Shown piece after piece: positions 47,233-55,632 of a stretch of 64,000 nt of DNA. Origin of the DNA: Terracoccus luteus (lineage in GTDB: Bacteria; Actinomycetota; Actinomycetes; Actinomycetales; Dermatophilaceae). The stretch is from assembly GCF_003635045.1 (NCBI RefSeq), contig NZ_RBXT01000001.1:2046001-2110000 (forward strand), given 5' to 3'. Below the pieces are notes generated by a model. It ran no database searches and was not told the origin of the DNA. It saw nothing but the letters and a program-made list of their open reading frames with translations. Position 1 is the stretch's first letter. The number at the start of each line of letters is the position of its first letter. Position numbers and translations under genes: made by a program.

Positions 47233-48615
47233 TCAGCAGCCCTTGGCGGCCGACGTGCGCACCTGGTCACCCGGGGGGCGCGACGAGCCGTCCCAGGTGT
47301 TGCCGGCGGACCCGAAGTACGAGCGCAGGTTCGAGCTCAGCTGCACCTCGCCGTCGAACCCGTTGCCGCGCACCGTGCTGTCCATCATCGCGCCGGCCTG
47401 GAAGACGACCCGACCGCCCGAGACGACGTTGCACGCGATGACAGCGCCCTTGGGGCTGCTGTTCAGCGACGGCTTCGTCAGCTTGGCGTCCATGGCCCGA
47501 AGGCTGATCCCCGCGGTGCGGAAGGTGTCGACCCGGTTGTTCGTCCACTGGTTGCCCCAGCCCGACATCTGGTCGTTGAAGCCGATGGCGACGTTGCGGG
47601 CGGTGTTGTCGCTGAACGTGTTCCACGACCCGTCCTCGTCGGTCGTGAAGGCACGGCCGTCGCCGGGCAGGTTGTAGACGGTGTTGCCGGTCACCGTGTT
47701 GTAGGCGGACGAGCCGCCCACGCGGATGCCCTCCTGCATGTAGTGCTTCCACGCCGACGGCGCGATGTCGTGCACGGTGTTGTCGGTGACCTGCCAGCCG
47801 TCGCTGAACGTGCCGAGCCACAGGCCGGGGCCCGTGCCGCAGGCGATGTCGTGGATCTCGTTGCGAGACACGACGCCGTTCTTGTTCATGGCCGAGTGGA
47901 CGCCCTTGAGGCTGAGGTCGTTGTTCGTGATGCGGATGCCGATCGACGGGCGCAGCGCGGCACCGGTGGCCCGCTGGAGGTAGTCCGTCGAGGCGAGGAT
48001 GCCGCTCGGGTCGTAGCTGTCGCGACCCGGCACCGCGCGACGGGCCTGCCAGTTCTCGTCGTTGCGGTTGAGCCACTGGCGCACGTTGCCGGCGTTGCCG
48101 CCCATGATCATGATGCCGCCGCGGATCGACAGTCCGTCGATGTTCCAGTAGCTCGCGCCCGCGAGGAACCTGATGGTGCGGTTGGGGTCGGGCGAGGTCG
48201 CCCCGCACGACGGCATCCTGAGGTTGGCGGTGAGGCGCACCTCGCCGGTGCCGGCGGACGTGATGGTGATCGGGGCCGACGCGGTGCCCGACGATTTGAT
48301 CGTGAAGGGACCGGTGTAGGTGCCGCCGGCGAGCCGGATGACGTCGCCGGGCACGGCACCCTTGATGGCGACTTGCAAGCCGGTGGTCGAGGAGACGAGC
48401 TGGGTCCGGGGCGCCCGGTGGGCGACGGCGCCCCCGTCGACGGGGGCGGCCCCCGCGCTGGTGGCGGTCGCCGCGACGCCGGCCGCCGTCAGCGCGCCGG
48501 TCGTAACCAGCGCCAGGGCCAGACCGCCCGCCACGCGACGCGGTCGACGGCGGCCCGGTCGGGCGGGGGCGCCCGGGGGGTCGGAGGGCAGGGTGGGGTG
48601 CAGGAAGGGGTGCAC
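47233..48615 (-). CDS. secreted right-handed parallel beta-helix protein
   Basis: A 460-aa exported protein. A basic stretch (RPGRRRPRRVAGG) and hydrophobic run end in SAGAA near residue 44. The mature part starts with the pectate-lyase-like opening VAIKGAVPGDVIRLAGGTYTGPF and then has repeated NxxV/NDxS/NTV rungs: NNDLSLKGVHSAM, RNEIHDIACG, DNTVHDIAP, GNTVYNLPG, DNTARNVAIGF, NNRVDTFRTAGISL. This is the PbH1 fold of polysaccharide lyases and epimerases. No catalytic set can be named by eye. GTG 48615 is a compromise start. It sits in the polysaccharide region, so carbohydrate binding or cleavage is likely. Confidence 0.8.
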   Translation of the reverse strand: MHPFLHPTLPSDPPGAPARPGRRRPRRVAGGLALALVTTGALTAAGVAATATSAGAAPVDGGAVAHRAPRTQLVSSTTGLQVAIKGAVPGDVIRLAGGTYTGPFTIKSSGTASAPITITSAGTGEVRLTANLRMPSCGATSPDPNRTIRFLAGASYWNIDGLSIRGGIMIMGGNAGNVRQWLNRNDENWQARRAVPGRDSYDPSGILASTDYLQRATGAALRPSIGIRITNNDLSLKGVHSAMNKNGVVSRNEIHDIACGTGPGLWLGTFSDGWQVTDNTVHDIAPSAWKHYMQEGIRVGGSSAYNTVTGNTVYNLPGDGRAFTTDEDGSWNTFSDNTARNVAIGFNDQMSGWGNQWTNNRVDTFRTAGISLRAMDAKLTKPSLNSSPKGAVIACNVVSGGRVVFQAGAMMDSTVRGNGFDGEVQLSSNLRSYFGSAGNTWDGSSRPPGDQVRTSAAKGC

Positions 48616-48985
48616 GGAGGTCCGTTTCCACGGCGCAGACCACCGACCGCAGGGCGGCGTCGCACCCGTGGCCGCGACCACCGCAGGGGTGGCCGGGGTC
48701 GGTCGGCACGCCCCTGCATGCCCCTGTCCCACACCGTGTGTGATGGTTCCGTGGAGGGACCCGGCCGTTCGAGACAGGTACCCCGGCCGGGTGTGCGCGC
48801 GGGCTGGGCCCGCGCGGACGCGTGCAACCTATACGCGGCCTTCTGGGTGCGCCAACTCAGGCCGCGTCGCGAAATCGCCTCTCATTCGGTCGAACCGGGG
48901 CGTTCTCGAACAGACCAACCCTCGCGAACCGGGATCAAAGCGACGAGAGACGACGGCTGTGAATTCCCTGACAGACCGGCGCGTC
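48616..48985. other. intergenic region with CACACCGTGTG palindrome
   Basis: A 370-bp gap between two minus-strand genes with no convincing coding sequence. It holds a CACAC-C-GTGTG inverted repeat (48730-48740) and a TATACG element around 48829, both upstream of the beta-helix gene and possibly part of its promoter and operator. No terminator is obvious for the fibronectin-type gene. Confidence 0.5.
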
Positions 48986-51007
48986 TCACTGTCCGGTGAG
49001 CACGACCGTGGCGGACAGCGGTGACGAGCCGATGGCGTTCACGGCCTTGACCCGGTAGCCGTACGCCGTGCCGCGCACGACCGCCGTTTCGGTCCACGTG
49101 CGGGTGGTCGCGGGCAGGACGGCGACGCGGATGCTGTCGCGCAGCACGACGTACTGCGTGACCGGCGAGCCGCCGTCCTTCGCCGGCTCGGTCCACGTCA
49201 GGTCGTTCGCCCCGATACGGGCGGTGCCGCTCAGCACCGGCGGGCTCGGGAGACCGTTCGTGGGCACCGCCCACTCCTCGGGGCTCAGCACGCTCTCGCC
49301 GACGGCGTTCACCGCGCTGACGCGGTAGTAGTACCGGGTGCCCACGGTGACGGCCGTGTCGGTGAAGCTCGTCCCGGTGCCCGACGTCGAGGCGTAGAGC
49401 GTCGTCGCCCCGCTCGTCGTGCCGCGGTAGACGCGGTAGCCGGTGATGGCCGAGCCGCCGGACGCCGGCGTGCTCCACGTCAGCCGGTCGGCGTTGTACG
49501 TGCCGGTCGCGACGAGGCCGCCGGGGACACCGGGGGCGGTCGCGGCCGCCGCGGACGGGCGGGCGGCCACCTCGGCCGAGGACGCGCTCTCGCCGACCGC
49601 GTTGAGGGCGGTGACCCGGTAGCGGTAGGTCGTCTCGTTGACGGCGGTCGTGTCGGTGAGGTCCGGCCCCGTCGTGGTGCCGACGAGCGCCCAGGTCGTG
49701 GCGGCGTCGTCGGTGCGGTAGACGCGGTAGCGCTGCAGCGGGCTGCCGCCGTCGGTCGACGGGACGTCCCAGTGCAGGATGACGGCGGCGTCGCCCGGCG
49801 CGGCCACGAGCGCGGAGGGCGCAGCGGTCACCGTGCGCGCCGCGTCGTCGCCGAAGACGGCGAGACCGGTCTGCGGCGTGGCGTCGATCTGCGTGAAGTC
49901 GCCGCCGATGTAGACCCGCCCCGAGTCGGCCGCCATCGACCACACGCCGAGGGCGCTGTTGACGACCGGGGCGTAGGGCAGCGTCGTGCCGGTGGCCGTG
50001 TCGACCGCGGCGAGCTTGTACCGGGTGAGGTTGTCGAAGCCCCCCGCCCCGGTGAAGTGCCCCCCGCAGTAGGCGACCCCGCCGACGACCTGCACCCCCT
50101 GGAGGTTGCCGTTCGTGTGCTTCGACCACGCGACGGCACCGGTGACGGCATCCATCGCGGTGCACGCTCCCCCGCTGCCCGCGACGGCGAGGTAGAGGCG
50201 CGACCCGCTCTGGGTGATGTCGTAGACCGGGGGCTTGCTTGTCTGGTTGGTGTTGCCGGGCACGAAGCCGGCCGTCACGGCGCCCGTGGTGGCCGACACG
50301 CGCGAGATGCCGCGCTGCGTCGTCGCGCCGCCCACGGTGGTGAAGGTGCCGCCGAGGTAGACGGAGGCGCCGTCGTCGGCGGGTCGCACGCTGAGCACGC
50401 GGTCGTTGGGCGTCGGGCTCCACGTCGTGTCGAGGGAGCCCGAGGTGGCGTCGAACCGCGCCACCCAGGGCTTCACGGCGAGGCCGCCGCCGCTGCCGGC
50501 CGCCTGGGCGAACGGGCCACCGACGTAGACCCGGCTGCCCGAGACCGCGACGGTGTCCGGCGGGCGGTCGACGACCGGCGACCACGTCGGGTCGATGGCC
50601 CCGGTGGTGGCGACGAGCTTGGCCAGCTTCTTGCGCTTGGCGCCGGCGATCGTCGTGAACGCCCCGCCGACGAAGAGCGAGGACCCGCTCACTGCGAGGG
50701 TCGTCACCGACGCGTCGGGGGCCGGGGCGAAGGTGAGGTCGAAGCTGCCCGTCGACGGTACGAAGACCGCGAGGCGCGTGGCCGGGTAGGAGCGGCCCGA
50801 CGGGTCGGTGACCGCGGTGAAGTCGCCGGCGACGTAGACGCGGTCGCCGACGGGCGCGATGGCCAGCACGCGGCCGTTCGTGCCCCACGTGCGTGAGGGG
50901 GTGGCCGTGACCGCGGCGGCGGCGGGACCGCCGGCCAGGGTGAGCCCGACGACGGCGGCGATCGCCGCTGCCAGCAGGGTGGTGAGGGGTCGGTTCGACC
51001 TCGTCAT
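48986..51007 (-). CDS. secreted beta-propeller protein with three fibronectin type III domains
   Basis: A 673-aa exported protein. Signal peptide: basic start, Leu/Ala-rich core, end at PAAAA near residue 32. Residues 35-390 are delta-60/PQQ-like blades (NGRVLAIAPVGDRVYVAGDF, SSLFVGGAFTTIAG, SRVYVGGPFAQAAGSG, SVYLGGTFTTVGG, RVYIGGDFTQID), paralogous to the protein at 44767. Residues about 400-670 are three FN3 domains, each with the W and Y-R-V core (TTYRYRVTALNAVGES, TRYYYRVSAVNAVGES, TAYGYRVKAVNAIGSS). FN3 domains are typical spacers of bacterial carbohydrate-active and adhesion proteins. ATG 51007 has AAAGGA upstream. Confidence 0.87.
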   Translation of the reverse strand: MTRSNRPLTTLLAAAIAAVVGLTLAGGPAAAAVTATPSRTWGTNGRVLAIAPVGDRVYVAGDFTAVTDPSGRSYPATRLAVFVPSTGSFDLTFAPAPDASVTTLAVSGSSLFVGGAFTTIAGAKRKKLAKLVATTGAIDPTWSPVVDRPPDTVAVSGSRVYVGGPFAQAAGSGGGLAVKPWVARFDATSGSLDTTWSPTPNDRVLSVRPADDGASVYLGGTFTTVGGATTQRGISRVSATTGAVTAGFVPGNTNQTSKPPVYDITQSGSRLYLAVAGSGGACTAMDAVTGAVAWSKHTNGNLQGVQVVGGVAYCGGHFTGAGGFDNLTRYKLAAVDTATGTTLPYAPVVNSALGVWSMAADSGRVYIGGDFTQIDATPQTGLAVFGDDAARTVTAAPSALVAAPGDAAVILHWDVPSTDGGSPLQRYRVYRTDDAATTWALVGTTTGPDLTDTTAVNETTYRYRVTALNAVGESASSAEVAARPSAAAATAPGVPGGLVATGTYNADRLTWSTPASGGSAITGYRVYRGTTSGATTLYASTSGTGTSFTDTAVTVGTRYYYRVSAVNAVGESVLSPEEWAVPTNGLPSPPVLSGTARIGANDLTWTEPAKDGGSPVTQYVVLRDSIRVAVLPATTRTWTETAVVRGTAYGYRVKAVNAIGSSPLSATVVLTGQ

Positions 51008-51140
51008 GCGTTGTCCTTTGCCTGCCGGGCGCGTCCCGGTCGTGACGCTCGTGACGGGCGGGCGCAGGGCGCGCCGCTGCCGCCGGGCCAGCCTAGGGCC
51101 GGCCACCGACCGTGGTGGCGGAACCGCGGAACCCCGCCCA

Positions 51141-51158
51141 CCGGCATCCGGATGCCGG
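51141..51158. repeat. 18-bp perfect palindrome of two GGATGCC motifs
   Basis: Two inverted, adjoining copies of the recurrent heptamer form a perfect palindrome with CCGG at both ends, in the 200-bp gap between the fibronectin-type gene and the sulfotransferase 2 gene, 50 bases after the latter's stop. As a hairpin it could help end the sulfotransferase transcript. Confidence 0.75.
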
Positions 51159-51207
51159 CCCGTGGCCCGGGTGCCCCGGGCTCGTCGGGCTCGCCGCGGG
51201 CGGTGCG

Positions 51208-52113
51208 TCAGCCCGGGTTCGACGTCGAGGTGGGGGTGCTCAGCTCGGCGGGCCAGCTGCTCGACCACCCGAGCAGGTTCGCGAGCCGGTCGTTGTGCGG
51301 CCCGAACCGGCGCTCGAGCTCGGCGAGCGTGCTGTCGGCCGGGGCGTCGATGCGCGGCTTGGGGCGGCTGAAGACGCCGAACCGATCGGGCGTGTGCGGC
51401 GCCAGCCCGAGGAAGTCGAGGACGCGGTCGTAGACCGGGGCGGGGTCGGCGTACATCTCCTCGCTCTTGAGCACGAGGACCTGCTCGCGGGGCACGTGCT
51501 CGAACCAGCGCTCGAGCTGGTCGGCGTACAGGCCGCGCGAGGCGTACGAGAACGAGCGCAGGGCGGCGTGGGCCTCGCGGCTCGTCACGTCGTGACCGAG
51601 GTAGGGGGCGAGGCGCTCGTCCTCGGCGGCGAGGGCGTCGGCGAACGACAGCGGCTCCACGCCCCGCTCGACGGAGTGCCGGTAGTGCGAGACGGCCCGG
51701 GCGGCCGGGTCGCGCAGCAGCGCGACGAACCGCCCCTCGGGCATGGCGGCGGCGATGCGCTGCGGCGCGAGCGGGTGGTAGAGGTAGTACGGGCTGGCCT
51801 CGAACGTATGACGGCCGGGCGTGGCCGGGGGGAAGTGCCCCCGGTACCAGCGCTCCCCGCGGTCGTGGAAGACCGTGAAGTACTGCAGCTCCTTGCCGAT
51901 GGCGGGCTCGACGTCGGGGTGCTGCGCGAGATAGCTGTAGAGCGACGTCGTCCCGCAGCGCATGCCGCCGATGACGAGGAAGTCGGGCATCGACCCGGGG
52001 CCGTGGCGACGGGCCCGCACGCTCGCGCGGGCGCTGCGCACCGTCTCGCGCAGCCGCTGCTCGCCCTTGAGCCAGGCGGCGCGGCGACGGGAGGGCGGGG
52101 CGAGCGGGCTCAC
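51208..52113 (-). CDS. sulfotransferase 2
   Basis: A 301-aa sulfotransferase. PAPS motifs are IGGMRCGTTSLYSYL (residues 48-62) and VALLRDPAARAVSHYRHS with R134 and S142, the same positions as in sulfotransferase 1. Shared blocks EASPYYLYHPLAPQRIA and the KELQYF(T)-type general base region mark the two as paralogues. The carbohydrate-type motif order fits modification of a polysaccharide rather than a small phenol. GTG 52113 lies 12 bases after the previous stop, so it is the last gene of a four-gene minus-strand operon (sulfotransferase 4, glycosidase-like lipoprotein, sulfotransferase 3, sulfotransferase 2). Confidence 0.9.
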   Translation of the reverse strand: MSPLAPPSRRRAAWLKGEQRLRETVRSARASVRARRHGPGSMPDFLVIGGMRCGTTSLYSYLAQHPDVEPAIGKELQYFTVFHDRGERWYRGHFPPATPGRHTFEASPYYLYHPLAPQRIAAAMPEGRFVALLRDPAARAVSHYRHSVERGVEPLSFADALAAEDERLAPYLGHDVTSREAHAALRSFSYASRGLYADQLERWFEHVPREQVLVLKSEEMYADPAPVYDRVLDFLGLAPHTPDRFGVFSRPKPRIDAPADSTLAELERRFGPHNDRLANLLGWSSSWPAELSTPTSTSNPG

Positions 52114-52125
52114 GCGGGCACCACC

Positions 52126-53010
52126 TCAGGCGGGTGCGAGCAGCTGGGACGCATCGCACACCTCCAGGTCGTCGACGTCGTATCCGAATCGGGCGATCTG
52201 TCCACCGTACCTGCGGCTGATGAGACGCCGCTGGACGCCCCCCGGTCGCAGGGGGTTCTCGTAGTCGCGCCACGCCTGCTCATAGCGCGAGCTGCGGTCC
52301 GGCCGGATGCCGTCGGCGGGGATCGGCTCGACGAGGCCGAGGAAGCGCTGGATGCGCTCCAGCTCGCGCTCGGGCTCACGGACGAGGTCCTCGTAGCAGA
52401 GCACGTGCAGGCGCCGCAGGTGCGGCGCGTCGGCGCGCAGCGTCTCGTGGGCGCGGACCCAGTTGTCGACGAGGGTGGAGAGCGTCGTCTGGCGGGTGAG
52501 GTCGCGGCTGAGCAGGCTGCGCCACTTCTTGTTCGACAGGGCGACGACGACCGGGTGGCGCACGACGACGATGAGGGCCGAGCCCGGGAAGGCGGCCTGC
52601 AGGAACCGGCCCATGACGAGGTTCGGCGGCGACTTCTCGAGCAGCACCCGCCGGCTCGTGTCCCAGTACGGGTCCCACGCGGAGCGCAGGCGGTGGGCGG
52701 TGTCGGGCGCGAGCAGCGGCGAGTGCTCGGTGAGGTGCGAGCGGGGGTCGCGGGCGAAGCGCCCGGACCCGCCGTAGACCTTGGCCTTGGGGTACACCGG
52801 CTGCAGGTGCTGCCCCTCGTCCTCGGGCACGCCCGTGCCCTCGAGACCGGCGATCTCCGGATGCCGGGCGAGGCTGCGGGCGAGCGGCGTCGTGCCGCTG
52901 CGGTGCAGCCCACCGATGAAGACGAGCTCGTGGTGGTCGCGCCCGCCGGCCGGTGGCTGGGGCAGCGCCTCGGCCGACGGGGCCCCACCCGAGGGGGCGC
53001 CGGCGCTCAC
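52126..53010 (-). CDS. sulfotransferase 3
   Basis: A 294-aa sulfotransferase. The phosphosulfate loop is IGGLHRSGTTPLARSL (residues 32-47), and the 3'-phosphate motif is LIVVVRHPVVVALSNKKW. It belongs to a different branch from sulfotransferases 1 and 2, with the RHP-VVALS form found in Stf/LPS-type enzymes. LLEKSPPNLVMGRFLQAAFP is the usual intermediate block. GTG 53010 overlaps the stop of the glycosidase-like gene (GTGA). The C-terminus (RPGGVQRRLISRRYGGQIARF) is typical of actinobacterial members. Acceptor is inferred to be the local polysaccharide. Confidence 0.9.
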   Translation of the reverse strand: MSAGAPSGGAPSAEALPQPPAGGRDHHELVFIGGLHRSGTTPLARSLARHPEIAGLEGTGVPEDEGQHLQPVYPKAKVYGGSGRFARDPRSHLTEHSPLLAPDTAHRLRSAWDPYWDTSRRVLLEKSPPNLVMGRFLQAAFPGSALIVVVRHPVVVALSNKKWRSLLSRDLTRQTTLSTLVDNWVRAHETLRADAPHLRRLHVLCYEDLVREPERELERIQRFLGLVEPIPADGIRPDRSSRYEQAWRDYENPLRPGGVQRRLISRRYGGQIARFGYDVDDLEVCDASQLLAPA

Positions 53011-54560
53011 TTGAGGGCCCCGGTGAACGACGAGAGCGGGCCGGGCAGGTCGATCTGCACCGGCGAGGTGGCGTCGACGGTGCCGGAGGCCCCGGTGGGG
53101 TCGTCGCCCGCCACGGCCGCGCTGGCGCCGGCCGGCACCGGCGCCTGGCCGCCCCACACGAAGACGGTCGAGCCGCTGCTGCCGGACGCGCCCTCGAAGC
53201 CGATGCCGGTCAGCCCCTTGCCGGAGATCGGCACCGCCTTCGCCCCGCGGCTGGCGGCCGCGAGCGCCGAGACGACGTCGCCCGCCGGGCGCACGCCCCC
53301 GGCGGGGTCGATGAGACCGAAGCGGGGCTCGTCGGAGTTGCGGCCCGACGGGTTCACCGCGAGCGGCAGCCAGATGGTGATGGTGATGCCCGCGGCCATG
53401 AGCTGCGACAGCGTCTGCACGACCTCGCCGGTGGCGGCGTCACCGCCGTCGCCGGCGCCCTCGCCGCCCTCGCCGCGCAGGAACCGGCCGACCTCCCACG
53501 CCTCGATGGGCGTGCCGGCGGGCGTCGTGGCCTTGAGGTAGGTCACGAGGGCGGGCACGACGCTCCACTTCTCGTAGAAGTGGATCTGGCGCACGTCGAC
53601 GGTCTTGTCCTGCGCCAGCCGGGTCGCCATGGCGAGGTAGGTGAGGTTGCGCTTGCCCTGGTCGCTGTCGAGGACGGCCTGGAGCGAGGCGGCGTCGGTG
53701 ACCTGCGGGATCTTGTCGCCGCGCGTGCCAATGCGTCGCTCGAAGTAGCTGTTCCACGCGTCGACGGCGCCCTGGACGTCGCCCGCCTTGAGCAGCCGGT
53801 CGGCGATGCCGTAGCCGTACGTCGTGCTGGCCAGGCCGAAGTCGACGACCTTGGCGGTGCGGCTGCCCGCCCGCACGGCCTCGGCGCCGGAGGTCATGAG
53901 CTGCTGCAGCTGATCGGGCGTGCCACCCCAGTAGCTCGGGCTGTTGACCTCGTTCTCGAGGGCGAACTCGGTGACCCCCTGCGGGGCGTAGCGCTGCACG
54001 GCGCTCGTGATGAACGCCTGGTAGGTCGCGAGGTCCTTGGGCATGCCCGACTCGGTCTTGTCGGTCTGGCCGCGGGTGAACTGCGGCTCGCCGTCGGTCG
54101 CCCAGCACATGCCGGTGCGGATCTTGAGCAGCAGCGTCATGCCGAGCGAGCGGGTGCGCTCGACGACCCGGTCGACCGTCGACCAGTCGACCTGGCCCTG
54201 GGTGGGCTCGATGTCGCACCAGACGAACTCGTAGTACGTGTAGCCACCCTTGAGGGTCGACAGGTACGGCTGGTAGCTGGCGAACCGGGCCCAGTCCCAC
54301 TTGGCCCCGAGCGGGGTGACCCCACCGGCGACGGGCGCCGACGTGCCACCGGGCTGCGTGGAACCCGGCGTGGAACCCGGCGTGGACCCGGGTGTGCCGC
54401 CACCGGGCCCGGCGGACGACGAGCTCGAGCCGAGCTGCGACGCGGGGGGCGGGGCCGGCTCGCTGCCGGTGCAGGCCGTCAGCAGCGTGAGCGTGAGGGC
54501 CACACCGGCGGCGAGGAGGGCGCGCGGCATCCGCCGAACAGCCGGTCGTGCTGCACTCAT
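53007..54560 (-). CDS. glycoside-hydrolase-like lipoprotein (clan GH-A fold)
   Basis: A 517-aa lipoprotein: signal peptide with lipobox LTAC (Cys30), then a T-P-G-S repeat linker (about 55-70) and a TIM-barrel-like domain. YYEFVWCDIEPTQGQVDWS resembles the strand-2 region of GH39/GH42-type enzymes. LENEVNSPSYW places an Asn-Glu pair with E204 as acid/base, and IEAWEVGRFLRG places E356 as the nucleophile, the spacing of retaining clan A glycosidases. ATG 54560 overlaps the stop of sulfotransferase 4 (ATGA), and its own stop overlaps the start of sulfotransferase 3. A surface enzyme trimming the sulfated polymer is the likely role. Confidence 0.75.
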   Translation of the reverse strand: MSAARPAVRRMPRALLAAGVALTLTLLTACTGSEPAPPPASQLGSSSSSAGPGGGTPGSTPGSTPGSTQPGGTSAPVAGGVTPLGAKWDWARFASYQPYLSTLKGGYTYYEFVWCDIEPTQGQVDWSTVDRVVERTRSLGMTLLLKIRTGMCWATDGEPQFTRGQTDKTESGMPKDLATYQAFITSAVQRYAPQGVTEFALENEVNSPSYWGGTPDQLQQLMTSGAEAVRAGSRTAKVVDFGLASTTYGYGIADRLLKAGDVQGAVDAWNSYFERRIGTRGDKIPQVTDAASLQAVLDSDQGKRNLTYLAMATRLAQDKTVDVRQIHFYEKWSVVPALVTYLKATTPAGTPIEAWEVGRFLRGEGGEGAGDGGDAATGEVVQTLSQLMAAGITITIWLPLAVNPSGRNSDEPRFGLIDPAGGVRPAGDVVSALAAASRGAKAVPISGKGLTGIGFEGASGSSGSTVFVWGGQAPVPAGASAAVAGDDPTGASGTVDATSPVQIDLPGPLSSFTGALK

Positions 54561-55504
54561 GCCGCGCCCTCGCTCACGGGGCGCGACGCCGCGGTGGCGG
54601 CCACGAGACGGGCGGTCAGCGCGTCGGCGAGCGCGTCGACGGCGGGGTCGATCTCCAGCGGGCTGCGACCGTGCGACTGACGCGCGTCGATGTGCGCGTG
54701 CAGCGACGCGCGGTACGGGAAGTCGAGGAAGCGGCACAGGCTGCGCATCTGCCCCTCGGGGTCGCGCACGAGGTCATCGTACGACATGAGGAGCACGTCG
54801 TCCCGCGTGTCGAGGCCGAGGTCGAAGAAGAGCTCGTTGCGCACGCACCAGAAGAGCACGGCGGCCGTGTCGGCCGTCATGGATGCCGTGTCGAACGACC
54901 GCACGAGGTCGCGGGAGCGCTGGGGCAGCCGCTGCGCCTGCCACATCCCCTCGTCACGGCCCTCGGCGATGGCCCGCAGGGCCTCGAGGTTGCTCGTGCC
55001 GAACTTGCTGACCTCCGAGCGGGCGCGGTCGTGCGCGTCGCGCCACTGCCACACGGCGCGCCCGGGGCGGGTGCCGGGCAGCTCGAGCAGCTCGTCGACG
55101 CGCTGCGAGTCGCACAGCGGCTTGACGAGCACGATGCGGTGGCGCGACCGGGCGACGGTGCGCTGGAGGACGTGGTCGCCGCGCAGCCGGAACCGCTCGA
55201 AGACCGTGCGGTCGTTCTCGCCGCGCACCTCCACCTCGGGCGCCTCGTCGAGTCCGCGCAGCAGCATGTTCGTCCCCGACCGCTGCAGGCCCACGACGTA
55301 GACCGGCACGGCGTCACCTCGGCGCACCCCGTGCGCCGAGCGCCATTGGTGCTTGGCCCACGCCGTGCGGGCGCGGGTCACCGGGTTGAGCTGGTCCTCC
55401 TCGACGAGTCGACGCACCCCCTCGGTGCGGGCCCAGTGGACGTGACGGGCGACCCGGCCCGCCGTGTACCGGACGCGCTCGGTCGTCGTGCTGACGCGGC
55501 TCAT
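54557..55504 (-). CDS. sulfotransferase 4
   Basis: A 315-aa sulfotransferase-fold protein. The N-terminal motif YVVGLQRSGTNMLLRGLDEA (residues 69-88) is the phosphosulfate loop. The second motif is less standard: RHRIVLVKPLCDSQRVDELL, then RAVWQWRDAHDRARSEVSKFG. The C-terminal part MSYDDLVRDPEGQMRSLCRFLDFP is the usual family end. It is the first gene of the coupled four-gene operon. The weaker 3'-phosphate motif may mean a different acceptor or a distant subfamily. ATG 55504 is the only good start. Confidence 0.82.
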   Translation of the reverse strand: MSRVSTTTERVRYTAGRVARHVHWARTEGVRRLVEEDQLNPVTRARTAWAKHQWRSAHGVRRGDAVPVYVVGLQRSGTNMLLRGLDEAPEVEVRGENDRTVFERFRLRGDHVLQRTVARSRHRIVLVKPLCDSQRVDELLELPGTRPGRAVWQWRDAHDRARSEVSKFGTSNLEALRAIAEGRDEGMWQAQRLPQRSRDLVRSFDTASMTADTAAVLFWCVRNELFFDLGLDTRDDVLLMSYDDLVRDPEGQMRSLCRFLDFPYRASLHAHIDARQSHGRSPLEIDPAVDALADALTARLVAATAASRPVSEGAA

Positions 55505-55632
55505 GGGACGCGGACTCGCTCTCGGGTGGTCGGTTCGTGGGGCGTGCTCGGGTTCGAGCCTAAACGCCCCCGTGGGGGTCGCCTCCCGGAGCCGGACAGC
55601 GAGACGGCTTGTGCCTGCGGGTCGTTCACGCC

